Positions 7,648-16,623 of a stretch of 64,000 bases of DNA are shown here, piece after piece. The notes below the pieces were generated by a model that saw only the letters and a list, made by a program, of their open reading frames with translations, did not search any database and was not told the origin of the DNA. Source of the DNA: Sva-07 sp963716235 (lineage in GTDB: Bacteria > Actinomycetota > Acidimicrobiia > Acidimicrobiales > Ilumatobacteraceae); assembly GCA_963716235.1 (NCBI GenBank), contig CAVQTE010000035.1, positions 1 to 64,000 on the forward strand, read 5' to 3'. A program made the position numbers and the translations under genes. Each line of letters opens with the position of its first letter. Positions within the stretch are counted from its first letter, which is position 1.

Positions 7648-10215
7648 CTAGTCAAGCCGACGAAGTGGGCCGTCTTCCACAATGTGTCGAACGAGTCGGA
7701 TGATGGCGTCGGTGACGATGGCGCCGTCGTCGGACACGATCACCGGGTTGAGGTCGAGTTCGGCGATCTCCGGGTGGTCCGACGCCAACTGTGCGGCGAG
7801 GACCACCGCGTCGACCAGGGGCCACGAGTCGAAGTCGGCGGCGTCGAGTGCCGCCGACACTCGCGTCTCGCCGAGCATCGTCGTGGCGCTCGCCGGAGAC
7901 ACGGGAGCGAGCCGGCTGGTGCGGTCGTCGATCGAGTCGGCCTGTGCACCGCCGAGGCCGACGGTGACGATCGCGCCGAGTTGATCGTCGTGGTCGCAGC
8001 GGATCCGTACGTCGACGCCCGGCGAGGTCATGGCCTGCACGATGAGATCATTGGCATCGTCGCCGAGCGAGTCGCGCATCACCGCGATCGCCTCGACGAC
8101 GTCGTCGTCGGTGGCGAGGTCGAGCGCAACTCCGGCGCGAGCCGACCGGCCGGGACGGCGGCGTACGGCCTTGACCGCAACAGGGTGACCGATCTCGTTG
8201 GCGTCGGCCACTGCGGTGTCGGGCGTCGATTCGGTTGCCGGTGCCATCTCGATGCCATAGGCGGCGAGCAGGCGACGTCGTGTCGCGAGGTCGAGGTGGA
8301 TGTCGTCGCCCTTGTCCGGTGTCGCGGCGATGGCCTCGGTGATGATCATGTGGGCCGCGCCAGGGTCGACGGGCCGCACGTTCTCGTCGGGTTCGGACGC
8401 TTCGTCGCGTAGCCAGCGGGCGTAGGCGTACGACCGCCCGAGCACCGCGGCTGCCTGCTCCGGGAAGATGAAGGCGGGCACACGTGATCCCGGCGCGACC
8501 GGCCCGTCGGCCCCGCCGAGGAGTACGGCAACGACGGGCTTGGTGTTTCCCGACGCCCCCTCATCGATGTGACGTGCCGCTGCATCCACATCGTCGGCGA
8601 CCGCCGGTGCGTGGATCACGATGAGTCCGTCGATCGTGTCGTCATCCAACGCGGCGCGCATTGCTGGTGGGTACTCGGTCGAGCTGGCGCTCCAGCCGAG
8701 TGTGACCGGTCCGGCCACCGGCTCGAGGCCTGCGGCGCTCAGCGCGGCGCTCGCGAGCGTCCCCGGGCTGCGGGAGTTGGTGAGCACGGCCACGCGAGGG
8801 CCCTGCAGAACCGGTTGTGTGGCGAGCACGCGAACCGTCTCGAGGAGCGCCGGGACCGTTGGCACTTCGATCAGCCCGGTCTGCTGGTACAGCGCGCTCG
8901 CCATCTCGCCGGTTGCTGCCGCTCCCGTGCGTACGGCCACGATCGGCCTCGTACGCGACACCCGTCGGGCGATCCGGGCGAACTTGCGCGGATTGCCGAA
9001 CGACTCGGTGTACATCGCCACCACGGTGGTGTTGTCGTCGAACTCCCAGAACTGCAGCAGGTCGTTGGCCGAGATGTCGCTCTTGTCGCCGAGCGACACG
9101 AACCAGGAGATCCCGAGATCGACGTCGCGGGCCTTGCGCAGCAGCGACCCGCCGAGCGAACCGGATTGCATCGAGATGGCGACCCCGCCGGCGGGGAGCG
9201 CGACATCGACGAGCGCCGCTTGCAGGCGGGTCTCCGGACGAGGGGAGGCAATGCCCATGCTCGACGGCCCGATGATGCGCAGTCCGTTGCGTCGTGCCCG
9301 CCCGACCAGCGCCGGAACATCGATGTCGGTGCCGTCGACCGAGGTGACGATCACTGCCCCGCGCATACGTTTGGCGATGCAGGCGTCGATCGTCGCGTCG
9401 AGTGCCGGCGCAGGGACTGCGATGATTGCCAGGGACACCTCGTCGGGCAGGTCGTCGATCGAACGCAGGCACGGGTGGTCGTGGATCGTGTCGTGGCGTG
9501 GGTTGACGGCATACGTCGGGGCGTCGACCCCATCGACCACGTTGCGCCAGATCGCGTCACCAACGGTTCCTGGACGTTCGGATGCCCCGATCACGGCGAC
9601 GGCGCGAGGGATCAGGATTCTGGCCACCGCTCGCGAGTCGGCACGTTGCTCGCGGCGTTCGACGCTGTCGAGGAACTCGTCGGTTGTCGCCAGATCCCAG
9701 TCGAGATCGACCACACCTGAATCGAACCGTCGCTGGAGCGGCCATCCGGCCTTGGCGAAGACGGCGAGCATCGCGCGGTTGTCGCCGAGCACCTCGGCGG
9801 TGAATCGTTCGATGCCGTTCGAGCGGGCGATCGCTGCAAGGTGTTCCAGCAGCAGCGTGGCGATGCCTTCGCCCTGGCGCCCGTCGGCGACCATGAAGGC
9901 GGCCTCGGCCTCGTTGCGTCCCGGCCATCGCTCGTAACTCGCCCAGGCGATGAACTCGTCGTGCGACTCGACGACGAGAGCCGCCCGATCGACCATGTCG
10001 ACAGCGGTGAAGTGGTCGAGTTCCTTGTCGTTCAATTCGGGCTTGGGCGAGAAGTAGCGACGGTAGATGCTCTCGGGCGATTGTTGCCGATGGAATTCGG
10101 CCAGCGCCGGCTTGTCGTCGGCAGTGAGCGGCCGGATGAACGCGGTGTCACCGCTGCCCAACACGACCGACGATGCCCACGGCGATTCCGACGATTCGTC
10201 GTTGCTCACACTCAC
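7648..10215 (-). CDS. Bifunctional GNAT acetyltransferase / NDP-forming acyl-CoA synthetase-like protein (Pat-type lysine acetyltransferase)
   Basis: An 855-residue fusion. An N-terminal GNAT domain (about 20-180) has the acetyl-CoA loop DGRQGEGIATLLL. It is followed by the CoA-binding, succinyl-CoA-ligase-like and ATP-grasp-like parts of ADP-forming acetyl-CoA synthetases (AVAVIGASERPGTVGDAIW, ISMQSGSLGGSLL, C-terminal ELDLNPVIV). Known proteins of this architecture acetylate lysines of acyl-CoA synthetases and other enzymes; the order with GNAT first is the form described in streptomycetes. GTG 10215 is chosen, with a second GTG at 10209. It is divergent from an HDAC-like deacetylase 85 bases away, suggesting writer and eraser under shared control. 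Confidence 0.85.
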   Translation of the reverse strand: MSVSNDESSESPWASSVVLGSGDTAFIRPLTADDKPALAEFHRQQSPESIYRRYFSPKPELNDKELDHFTAVDMVDRAALVVESHDEFIAWASYERWPGRNEAEAAFMVADGRQGEGIATLLLEHLAAIARSNGIERFTAEVLGDNRAMLAVFAKAGWPLQRRFDSGVVDLDWDLATTDEFLDSVERREQRADSRAVARILIPRAVAVIGASERPGTVGDAIWRNVVDGVDAPTYAVNPRHDTIHDHPCLRSIDDLPDEVSLAIIAVPAPALDATIDACIAKRMRGAVIVTSVDGTDIDVPALVGRARRNGLRIIGPSSMGIASPRPETRLQAALVDVALPAGGVAISMQSGSLGGSLLRKARDVDLGISWFVSLGDKSDISANDLLQFWEFDDNTTVVAMYTESFGNPRKFARIARRVSRTRPIVAVRTGAAATGEMASALYQQTGLIEVPTVPALLETVRVLATQPVLQGPRVAVLTNSRSPGTLASAALSAAGLEPVAGPVTLGWSASSTEYPPAMRAALDDDTIDGLIVIHAPAVADDVDAAARHIDEGASGNTKPVVAVLLGGADGPVAPGSRVPAFIFPEQAAAVLGRSYAYARWLRDEASEPDENVRPVDPGAAHMIITEAIAATPDKGDDIHLDLATRRRLLAAYGIEMAPATESTPDTAVADANEIGHPVAVKAVRRRPGRSARAGVALDLATDDDVVEAIAVMRDSLGDDANDLIVQAMTSPGVDVRIRCDHDDQLGAIVTVGLGGAQADSIDDRTSRLAPVSPASATTMLGETRVSAALDAADFDSWPLVDAVVLAAQLASDHPEIAELDLNPVIVSDDGAIVTDAIIRLVRHIVEDGPLRRLD

Positions 10216-10300
10216 ACCGCCAGCATGGCATCCCTGGTGGCCCGTGTGTCGCTGGTGTGACGTCTGTTGTACGGAGCCGCCCAGTGCATAGGGTGTTCTC

Positions 10301-11308
10301 GTGGCAGTGCCCATTGCAGTCTTCGCAGCCGCCGAGCTCGATCAGCACGAGACGCCGGACTGGCATCCTGAACGCCCAGGGCGCCTCGATGCTTCGCTGG
10401 CGGGGATCGCCGAGGCCGGCCTTCTCGACGCCGTGACGTTCCACGAGCCGCGGTTGGCGACGGTGGAGGAACTCGGTCGGGTCCACGATCCGTCGTATGT
10501 GGCGCAGCTCGAACGCTTCTGCGAGCGCGGTGGGGGCGACTTGGATCCCGACACGTTCGCCGCGCCCGGTTCCTGGACGACGGGGCGTCGAGCTGTGGGC
10601 GCCGTGCTCGATGCGGTCGACGCCTTGAAGTCGGCCTCATGTGATGTCGCCTTCGCGGCTGGTCGCCCTCCGGGGCATCATGCCGTGCCCGACCGGGCGA
10701 TGGGGTTCTGTCTGTTCAACAACGTTGCCGTCGCCGCTGCGCAACTCGCCGACGAGGGCGAACGCGTCGCGATCGTCGACTGGGATGTCCATCACGGCAA
10801 TGGCACGCAGGACATCTTCTACGACGATCCCCGGGTGCTGTATGTGTCGACCCACGAGGCACCGCTCTACCCGGGCACGGGACGAGCCGACGAAATGGGT
10901 GGGGCTGGCGCGGCCCGATCGAACGTCAACCTACCGTTTCCCGCGGGGACGCGAGGTGACGTGTACCGCCGGGTGTTCGACGAGGTCGTCGCCCCGTTGG
11001 TGTCGGACTTCGCTCCCGACTGGTTGTTCATCTCTGCAGGGTTCGACGGTCATCGCCGTGACCCGCTGGCCGGTCTGGAGTTGACCTCGGCCGACTTCGC
11101 CGACCTCGCCGTTCGTCTCCAGGCGCTCGTGCCGGCGCGACGCACTGTCGTGGTGCTCGAGGGTGGGTACGATTTCGAGGCGCTGGCGGCGTCGACCGGT
11201 GCCACGCTCGCGGCGTTGATCGGCCATGGCTACCGCCCGGAGGACGCGTCGACCGGCGAGATCGGCCTGCCGACCGTGGCGGCGGCCCGCCAACGCTGGG
11301 ACCTCTAA
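10301..11308 (+). CDS. Histone deacetylase-family (AcuC/HDAC-like) deacetylase
   Basis: A 335-residue zinc amidohydrolase of the arginase/HDAC fold. The diagnostic motifs are intact: RPPGHHAVPDRAMGFC with the His pair 126-127, DWDVHHGNGTQ with zinc ligands Asp162 and His164, and SAGFDGHRRDP with zinc ligand Asp249, plus LEGGYD near the C-terminus. Substrates could be acetyl-lysine proteins or acetylpolyamines. It starts at GTG 10301 and faces the GNAT/synthetase fusion, which favours protein deacetylation; that is inference from position. Confidence 0.9.
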   Translation: MAVPIAVFAAAELDQHETPDWHPERPGRLDASLAGIAEAGLLDAVTFHEPRLATVEELGRVHDPSYVAQLERFCERGGGDLDPDTFAAPGSWTTGRRAVGAVLDAVDALKSASCDVAFAAGRPPGHHAVPDRAMGFCLFNNVAVAAAQLADEGERVAIVDWDVHHGNGTQDIFYDDPRVLYVSTHEAPLYPGTGRADEMGGAGAARSNVNLPFPAGTRGDVYRRVFDEVVAPLVSDFAPDWLFISAGFDGHRRDPLAGLELTSADFADLAVRLQALVPARRTVVVLEGGYDFEALAASTGATLAALIGHGYRPEDASTGEIGLPTVAAARQRWDL

Positions 11309-11324
11309 CCTGCCGGCCGATCGT

Positions 11325-12500
11325 TCAGCGCGGGAAGCGGTCGGGTTTGCCGGCCGGGATGCCGAGATCCGTCGCCACGGCCACGACGACACGATCGCAG
11401 ACGGCACCCCCGGTGGCCGGCCGGTTGCCGGCGACGGTCGCGACCACGACGGTCCGATCCGACTCCATGACCCACGCGCACGACACGGCGCCGTCGACCG
11501 TTCCGGTGTGGCCCCACCCGTACTGGTCGACGAAGACGCCGGGCCACGTCATCACCTCTCGATCGAACGGTGTGATCGAGTCGAGCACGGCGGCGGTGTC
11601 GTCGGTCGAGGCGATGAACGCGCCGGCCCCGCCGAGGCGTGCCAGACGCTCGACTCCCAGGGCGTATCCGACGTCGGTCGGGAGTTGGCCGCCGGTCGTG
11701 AGGTGGACACCCGACGCGCCGAGCGGGTCGAGCAGGATCGCCTGGGCAGCTCGGTCGAGCGGGAGGTCGGTCACCGCTTCGACCAGCAGCCCGAGCGCGC
11801 AGTAGTTCCCGTTCGAGTAGGTCCACTCACCTCGGTGCGATCGCGGTGGATCGACGAGCAGCGTCGGCAGGAAGCTTGCGCAGTCGCCTGATGGCACGAA
11901 CCAGTCGCGGCGCACCACCGGCATACCCGACGTGTGGCCGAGCAGCTCGCGCGGCGTCACATCGTTCCAGCCTGCGTGGGGAGCGATTCCGACTTGTTCC
12001 CATGGAAAGGGCGCGTCGACATCGATCAGGCCAGTCTCGTGGAGACGGGCGATGAGGGTGGCGGTGAGCAACTTGGTCACGCTCGCCACGACCATCGGCG
12101 AGTCGGTGCCGGTCGCGGCACCGTCGATGGTCGTGCCGGACGCGCGGGCGAGCACCACGCGTCCGTCGCGGATGATGGTCATGCTCACCGCGGCGTTGCC
12201 GGCGGCCAGCGCATCGAATGCGGCGTTGGTGGCGGGTAGCGCCTGGTTCGGCGGTTGTTCGACCGTGGCGGTAGTGGTCGTCGTTGTGGTCGTGGTGGTT
12301 GTGCTGGTCGTCGACGTGCTGGTCGTCGACGTGCTTGTCGTCGACGTGCTCGATGTGGTGGTGTCCGGCAGCGTCGTGGTCGGCGCGGGCGTCGTCGACG
12401 GCGCGTCACCGGCCGATGACGCGCCCGCACATCCGGCGAGGAGCAGTGATGCCGCAACAACAATGCCCCGGCACGCGACTCGGAAGGGGCCGGTGTGCAC
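11325..12500 (-). CDS. Lipoprotein serine hydrolase, beta-lactamase class C/penicillin-binding-like
   Basis: A 391-residue exported lipoprotein. The signal peptide ends in the lipobox LLLAGC, followed by a 45-residue Ser/Thr/Pro linker and a serine hydrolase domain. Catalytic motifs are SVTK (SxxK), YSNGNY (YxN) and a C-terminal HTGT. The family includes class C beta-lactamases, D-alanyl-D-alanine peptidases and esterases; the sequence does not decide which. GTG 12500 is the only start giving the signal peptide. It is divergent from the acyl-CoA dehydrogenase. The linker is encoded by simple tandem repeats. Confidence 0.85.
   Translation of the reverse strand: MHTGPFRVACRGIVVAASLLLAGCAGASSAGDAPSTTPAPTTTLPDTTTSSTSTTSTSTTSTSTTSTTTTTTTTTTTATVEQPPNQALPATNAAFDALAAGNAAVSMTIIRDGRVVLARASGTTIDGAATGTDSPMVVASVTKLLTATLIARLHETGLIDVDAPFPWEQVGIAPHAGWNDVTPRELLGHTSGMPVVRRDWFVPSGDCASFLPTLLVDPPRSHRGEWTYSNGNYCALGLLVEAVTDLPLDRAAQAILLDPLGASGVHLTTGGQLPTDVGYALGVERLARLGGAGAFIASTDDTAAVLDSITPFDREVMTWPGVFVDQYGWGHTGTVDGAVSCAWVMESDRTVVVATVAGNRPATGGAVCDRVVVAVATDLGIPAGKPDRFPR
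12307..12351. repeat. Three 15-bp tandem repeats in the lipoprotein linker
   Basis: GTCGTCGACGTGCT plus one variable base occurs three times (12307-12321, 12322-12336, 12337-12351). On the minus strand it encodes Ser/Thr-rich linker repeats and is flanked by shorter ACC/ACG runs. Copy number may vary between strains. Confidence 0.85.
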
Positions 12501-12558
12501 GGTGGCGACAGTACCCGGGGCGCTGTCGGGGGGTCAGGATCGGTAGCGTCGGATCAGG

Positions 12559-13698
12559 ATGAGCTGGGAGCTGAGCGACGATCACGAAACACTGCGATCC
12601 ACGGTGCGCGGTTTCGCTGAGCAACTCATCGCTCCACATGCGGCGACGTGGGATCGTTCGTGCCACTTCCCGGTCGACGTCGTCCGCTCCATGGGCGAAC
12701 TCGGTCTGTTCGGGATCGTGTTCCCCGAACGGTGGGGAGGCGGCGGTGGTGACTTCGCGTCATTGTGCGTCGCTATCGAGGAGCTGGGACGGATCGATCA
12801 GTCGATGGGGATCACCTTGTCGGCGGGCGTGGGTCTCGGCGCCAATCCGATCTTCCGCTTCGGCACCGAGGAACAGCGAGACCGGTGGCTTCCGGATCTC
12901 GTCGCCGGTCGCTCGCTCGGCGCGTTCGGGTTGACCGAGCCCGACGGAGGGTCAGATGCCGGCGCGACTCGTACTCGGGCCGAGTTGCACGGCGACGAGT
13001 GGGTGCTCAACGGTTCGAAGGCGTTCATCACCAACTGTGGCACCGAGATCACCTCGATCGTCACGGTGACCGCGCGAACCGATGACGGCATCTCGGCGTT
13101 CGTCGTGCCCGCCGGAACCTCGGGGATGATCATCGAGCCGGCGTACGACAAGCTCGGCTGGCACGCCAGCGACACCCACGGCATCACGTTCGTCGACTGT
13201 CGGATCCCGGCCGAGAACCTGCTCGGCCTGCCTGGTCAAGGTTTCCGGAACTTCCTGTCGATTCTCGACGACGGCCGAATCGCGATCTCGGCGCTCGCGC
13301 TCGGGTCGGCCAGGGCCTGCCTCGAGATGTCGGTCGAGTACGCCCAACAGCGCACCGCGTTCGGCGGTCCGATCGGCCGGTTCCAGGGGTTGGCGTTCCA
13401 GCTGTCCGACCTCGCCGTGCAGGTGGAGAACGCGCACAACCTCACGTACAAGGCAGCGTGGTTGAAGGACCAGGGACGACCGATCCGCCAGGCAGCCGCC
13501 ATGGCGAAGCTCTACGCGACCGAAGCGGCGATGGACGCGGCGCGTGTGGCCACCCAGGTGTTCGGCGGGATGGGCTTCATGGAGGAGTCCCCGGTCGCTC
13601 GCTTCTACCGTGACGCCAAGATCCTCGAGATCGGTGAGGGCACGAGCGAGATCCAGCGTCTCGTCATCGCCCGTGGCCTCGGCCTCCCCGTCGAGTGA
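12559..13698 (+). CDS. Acyl-CoA dehydrogenase
   Basis: A 379-residue FAD enzyme oxidising acyl-CoA thioesters to enoyl-CoA. FAD/substrate motifs are visible: GAFGLTEPDGGSDAG, the WHASDTHGITF segment, and the C-terminal EIGEGTSEIQRLVIARGLG, whose Glu before GTSEIQ is the usual catalytic base. Length and domain order match the short- to medium-chain class. The ATG lies 58 bases from the divergent lipoprotein start, and its stop codon lies inside the hairpin that follows. The acyl chain used cannot be told; no beta-oxidation partner is adjacent. Confidence 0.92.
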   Translation: MSWELSDDHETLRSTVRGFAEQLIAPHAATWDRSCHFPVDVVRSMGELGLFGIVFPERWGGGGGDFASLCVAIEELGRIDQSMGITLSAGVGLGANPIFRFGTEEQRDRWLPDLVAGRSLGAFGLTEPDGGSDAGATRTRAELHGDEWVLNGSKAFITNCGTEITSIVTVTARTDDGISAFVVPAGTSGMIIEPAYDKLGWHASDTHGITFVDCRIPAENLLGLPGQGFRNFLSILDDGRIAISALALGSARACLEMSVEYAQQRTAFGGPIGRFQGLAFQLSDLAVQVENAHNLTYKAAWLKDQGRPIRQAAAMAKLYATEAAMDAARVATQVFGGMGFMEESPVARFYRDAKILEIGEGTSEIQRLVIARGLGLPVE

Positions 13699-13734
13699 TG
13701 TAACGATTGGTGTCAGACACCAATCGTTACATCA
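13696..13734. terminator. Perfect 19-bp hairpin containing both stop codons of a convergent pair
   Basis: Arms 13696-13714 and 13716-13734 are exact reverse complements around a single A: TGATGTAACGATTGGTGTC, A, then its complement. The first arm begins with the acyl-CoA dehydrogenase stop (TGA 13696-13698), and the last three bases are the stop of the minus-strand hydrolase. The core GGTGTC-N-GACACC recurs at 36739-36751. Confidence 0.85.
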
Positions 13735-14499
13735 GTGGGAGGACCAGAAGGCGATGAGCGAGTCGGCGACGGGGTCGACGTCGTCGACCATCCACCAGTG
13801 GCCGCGACCATCGAGGGGTAGCACCTCGACGCCGAGCTGTCGGGCGATGTCGTTCGAAAGCTCCGACGGGACGTAGACGTCGAGTTCTGCATCGATGACG
13901 AGGCCGGGCGGAAGGTCCATCGCAACCAGGCGAGCGCCGAGTTCGCCGACGGCGGGTTGGGCGCCCGTGCGGTAGAGGCGAAGAATGCATCGGCTCATGT
14001 CGTCGTTCAACCCGGCGGCGAGTTCGACGGCCAGGTCGTCGGGGAGACCGAGCCCGCAGAACAGCGCGATCTTGTCGTCGTCGGCGGCGCCTGTCATGGC
14101 GGCGATGACCTGCTCGCCGATGTCCGGCGTCTGCCATGCCTGTGCCATGTCGTGCCAGACGTAGTCGGCGTGCAGGATGCCCGCGATGTCACCGGTCCAC
14201 GTCCGCACGAGATCGGGTCGGCGGGCGAGCGCGCCGTAGACGTGACCGGCGCCCCAGTCGTGTCCGAGCAGGTCGATCTCCGTCCCGGTGGCTCGGAGGG
14301 CCTCGAGTTCTGCGACGAGCCAGTCGGCGTAGTTGTCCATGGTCGGATCGAATCCGTCGGGGACGGGAGCCCCGAACCCCGGCGGTGACAGCGCGACGAC
14401 ATCGGTTCGGCCACGAGTCGCGAGCGCCGCGGTCAGCGGGCGCCAGATCGCAGCCGTTTCGGGGTTGCCGTGGACGAAGACGACGGTGCGTGGGGCCAT
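13732..14499 (-). CDS. Alpha/beta hydrolase, haloalkane dehalogenase/epoxide hydrolase-like
   Basis: A 255-residue hydrolase starting MAPRTVVFVHGNPET. The HGNPE oxyanion motif (10-14) and GHDWGAG with nucleophile Asp81 place it with enzymes that use an aspartate nucleophile, such as haloalkane dehalogenases, epoxide hydrolases and fluoroacetate dehalogenases. A C-terminal GRGHWWMVDD supplies the base His. The ATG at 14499 is preferred; ATG 14535 gives a 12-residue extension. It is divergent from the SCO6745-like gene with a 60-base gap. Confidence 0.85.
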   Translation of the reverse strand: MAPRTVVFVHGNPETAAIWRPLTAALATRGRTDVVALSPPGFGAPVPDGFDPTMDNYADWLVAELEALRATGTEIDLLGHDWGAGHVYGALARRPDLVRTWTGDIAGILHADYVWHDMAQAWQTPDIGEQVIAAMTGAADDDKIALFCGLGLPDDLAVELAAGLNDDMSRCILRLYRTGAQPAVGELGARLVAMDLPPGLVIDAELDVYVPSELSNDIARQLGVEVLPLDGRGHWWMVDDVDPVADSLIAFWSSH

Positions 14500-14559
14500 C
14501 GGCGAACGGTACTGCTTCCGGTGCGACACCTTCATGGCGGAACGCCTACGGTCCCCGCC

Positions 14560-15456
14560 GTGGAGATCGCGACGACATCAGGCCTCGCTCGCCGGCTCGG
14601 CTCGGTTCTCGAACCGGTGATCGGACAGGTGTACTTCTCGCCCGAATGCCACACGAACTACGTCGCACTCGGGTTCGATCCGAGCAGCGGCGACGCCGAC
14701 GGTGTGGCGCTTCCCGACGGTCCCGCCTACTTCGCGAGCCGGGGGAGTGTGCTCGGCCAGGTGCCCGGTGAGGTCATCGCCGCGGCGTTCGGTGTGTTCA
14801 GCAGCGCGATCGTGGTGCCGCTGGTCGAACTCGCGTGGAGCCGCACCGATGCAGCGACGATCCGTGCGGCACGCGCCGACGGTGCCGTCGGTCAGCTCCG
14901 CCGCCTGCTCGGAGAGGAACCCGAGGGAACCGGGCGCGCACTCGAGTTGCTCCAGCTGGCCGCGAACCCCCTCCCGATCAACGGTCGACCGATGGCTGCG
15001 GGAATCGCCGCGCTGCGGGTTCCCGATGAGCCCCTGGCGGCCCTCTGGCACACGGGTGACTTCCTGCGCGAGTACCGCGGTGATTGTCACAACGCCACGT
15101 GGGTGGCAGCGGGTCTGACGGCCACCGACATCGGCATCCTCACCGAGTTGTACTGGGGGATGCCGGTGCGCAGCTACAGCCGCACGCGGGGGTGGACGAC
15201 CGAGGAGTTCGACGCTTCCGAGCATCACCTCCGAGACCGCGGGTACCTCGACGGCGAAGGCCCATCGACACACCTCACGCAAGCCGGTCGCCACGCTCGA
15301 GAGCAACTCGAGGTCGCCACCGACGAGCAGATGGGACCGGCGTTGGAGGCGTTGGGCGCCGACATCGAGGAGCTCTTCGACATCCTGACGCCGTGGGGTG
15401 AGGCCATCCGCGCCGGACGCGGCTACCTCGGCGCGGGTCCGCACGACCTCGGCTGA
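14560..15456 (+). CDS. SCO6745-like (SalK-type) helix-turn-helix family protein
   Basis: A 298-residue protein read from GTG 14560. The layout is recognisable: an N-terminal LEPVIGQVYFSPECHTNYVALGF segment, then YFASRGSVLGQVPGEVIAAAFGVFSSAIV, a middle DxxR region, and a C-terminal winged-helix-like portion with DRGYLDGEGPSTHLTQAG. In streptomycetes this family is annotated as SCO6745 family with an HTH domain, and related proteins occur in antibiotic clusters. Biochemical role is not established. It is 3 bases upstream of the cupin gene, so the two are likely one transcript. Confidence 0.65.
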   Translation: MEIATTSGLARRLGSVLEPVIGQVYFSPECHTNYVALGFDPSSGDADGVALPDGPAYFASRGSVLGQVPGEVIAAAFGVFSSAIVVPLVELAWSRTDAATIRAARADGAVGQLRRLLGEEPEGTGRALELLQLAANPLPINGRPMAAGIAALRVPDEPLAALWHTGDFLREYRGDCHNATWVAAGLTATDIGILTELYWGMPVRSYSRTRGWTTEEFDASEHHLRDRGYLDGEGPSTHLTQAGRHAREQLEVATDEQMGPALEALGADIEELFDILTPWGEAIRAGRGYLGAGPHDLG

Positions 15457-15459
15457 ACC

Positions 15460-16539
15460 GTGCGCGTCACCACGATCGTGCCGTGTGCCGACCTCGACTC
15501 GATGGTCGCGTTCTTCGTCGAGCGGTGCGGCGCCCGGGTCGAGTCGATCACGCCGGCCGACGCCCCTCGGGACGTGACGGTTCGCATCGGCGATGCGTCG
15601 TTCTGCCTGCGTCGCTCCGACGTGGACCAGCCGGTGTCGCTGATCGTGCGAGACGCATCGTTCGAGTTCGTCGATGTGGTGACGGCCCCGAACGGGCTGA
15701 CCGTCGAGTTCCGACCGGAGACGACCACCATGGAGATTCCTCCGTCGGTGCCGTCGCTGTCGGTGGTTCGTGCCGGTGACGAGTTCGGCGTCGGTCGTGC
15801 GGGCATGGGCTATCGGGATCTGCTTCCCGACCGGTGGGGCGGGAGGTTCATCGCATCGCACATCCTGATTCGCGATGGCGGTCCGGTTCCGGACTACGTG
15901 CACTTCCACCGGATCCGCTTCCAGCTGATCTTCTGCGCGCGTGGCTGGGTCGACGTCGTGTACGAGGACCAGGGCGATCCGTTCCGCCTGCACGCCGGCG
16001 ACTGCGTGCTGCAGCCGCCGGAAATCCGTCATCGTGTGCTTCGCAGTTCGCCCGGCCTGGAGGTCATCGAGATCGGGTGTCCGGCCGTCCACGACACGTT
16101 CGTCGAGCACGAGATCACCCTGCCGACCGGTGAGATCCGTCCCGGCCGGTCCTTCTCCGGACAGCGGTTCGTCCGTCACGTTGCCGCCGACGCGCCGCGC
16201 ACTCCGTGGCTCGTCGACGGTTTGCGTGTCCGCGACACGGGCATCGGCTCCGCGACCGACGGCCTCGGTGCCGCGGTCGTTGTCGAGGCCGACGGTGCCG
16301 CGCCGGGTGGCGAGCGGCCGATCGTCGACACCCTGACCCATCACGGCGAGTTCGCATTGTCCGTCGTGCTCGACGGAGCGGCCGACCTGTCACTGGGTGA
16401 CGACGCTCCGATACGGCTGACGGCCCGGGAGTCGGTCGCCTTCCCGCCCGGGACCCGATGGGCATGGTCCGGGTGGACCGACGACTTCGAGATGCTGCAG
16501 GTGACCCTGCCCGATGCTGCGGTGGTACGAGCGCAGTGA
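15460..16539 (+). CDS. Fusion of a VOC-like segment with two cupin domains
   Basis: A 359-residue protein. Residues 1-85 (TTIVPCADLDSMVAFFVERCGARVESI) look like a glyoxalase/VOC half-domain. Two cupin beta-barrels follow: the first has YVHFHRIRFQLIFCARGW and a HAGDCVLQPPEIRHRV return motif, giving His ligands for a metal; the second has TLTHHGEFALSVVLDG and FPPGTRWAW. It could be a metal-dependent sensor or a small-molecule dioxygenase/isomerase; no reaction can be assigned. GTG 15460 follows the previous stop by 3 bases. Confidence 0.7.
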   Translation: MRVTTIVPCADLDSMVAFFVERCGARVESITPADAPRDVTVRIGDASFCLRRSDVDQPVSLIVRDASFEFVDVVTAPNGLTVEFRPETTTMEIPPSVPSLSVVRAGDEFGVGRAGMGYRDLLPDRWGGRFIASHILIRDGGPVPDYVHFHRIRFQLIFCARGWVDVVYEDQGDPFRLHAGDCVLQPPEIRHRVLRSSPGLEVIEIGCPAVHDTFVEHEITLPTGEIRPGRSFSGQRFVRHVAADAPRTPWLVDGLRVRDTGIGSATDGLGAAVVVEADGAAPGGERPIVDTLTHHGEFALSVVLDGAADLSLGDDAPIRLTARESVAFPPGTRWAWSGWTDDFEMLQVTLPDAAVVRAQ

Positions 16540-16623
16540 CCATTGGGTGGAACCGACCGCGATCGGATTGAATGGAATCAGAGGACGGGCCGTCCGTCCA
16601 CCCCTTCGAGAACGGGAGTTCTG

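Noticed and set aside
12241..12360. Possible CRISPR or satellite from repeated GTCGTCGACGTGCT
   Set aside because: Units are only 15 bases, have no spacers and code for a lipoprotein linker.
14578..16344. A 588-codon minus-strand open frame
   Set aside because: It lies opposite the SCO6745-like and cupin genes and gives a low-complexity, Arg/Asp/Val-rich protein without motifs.
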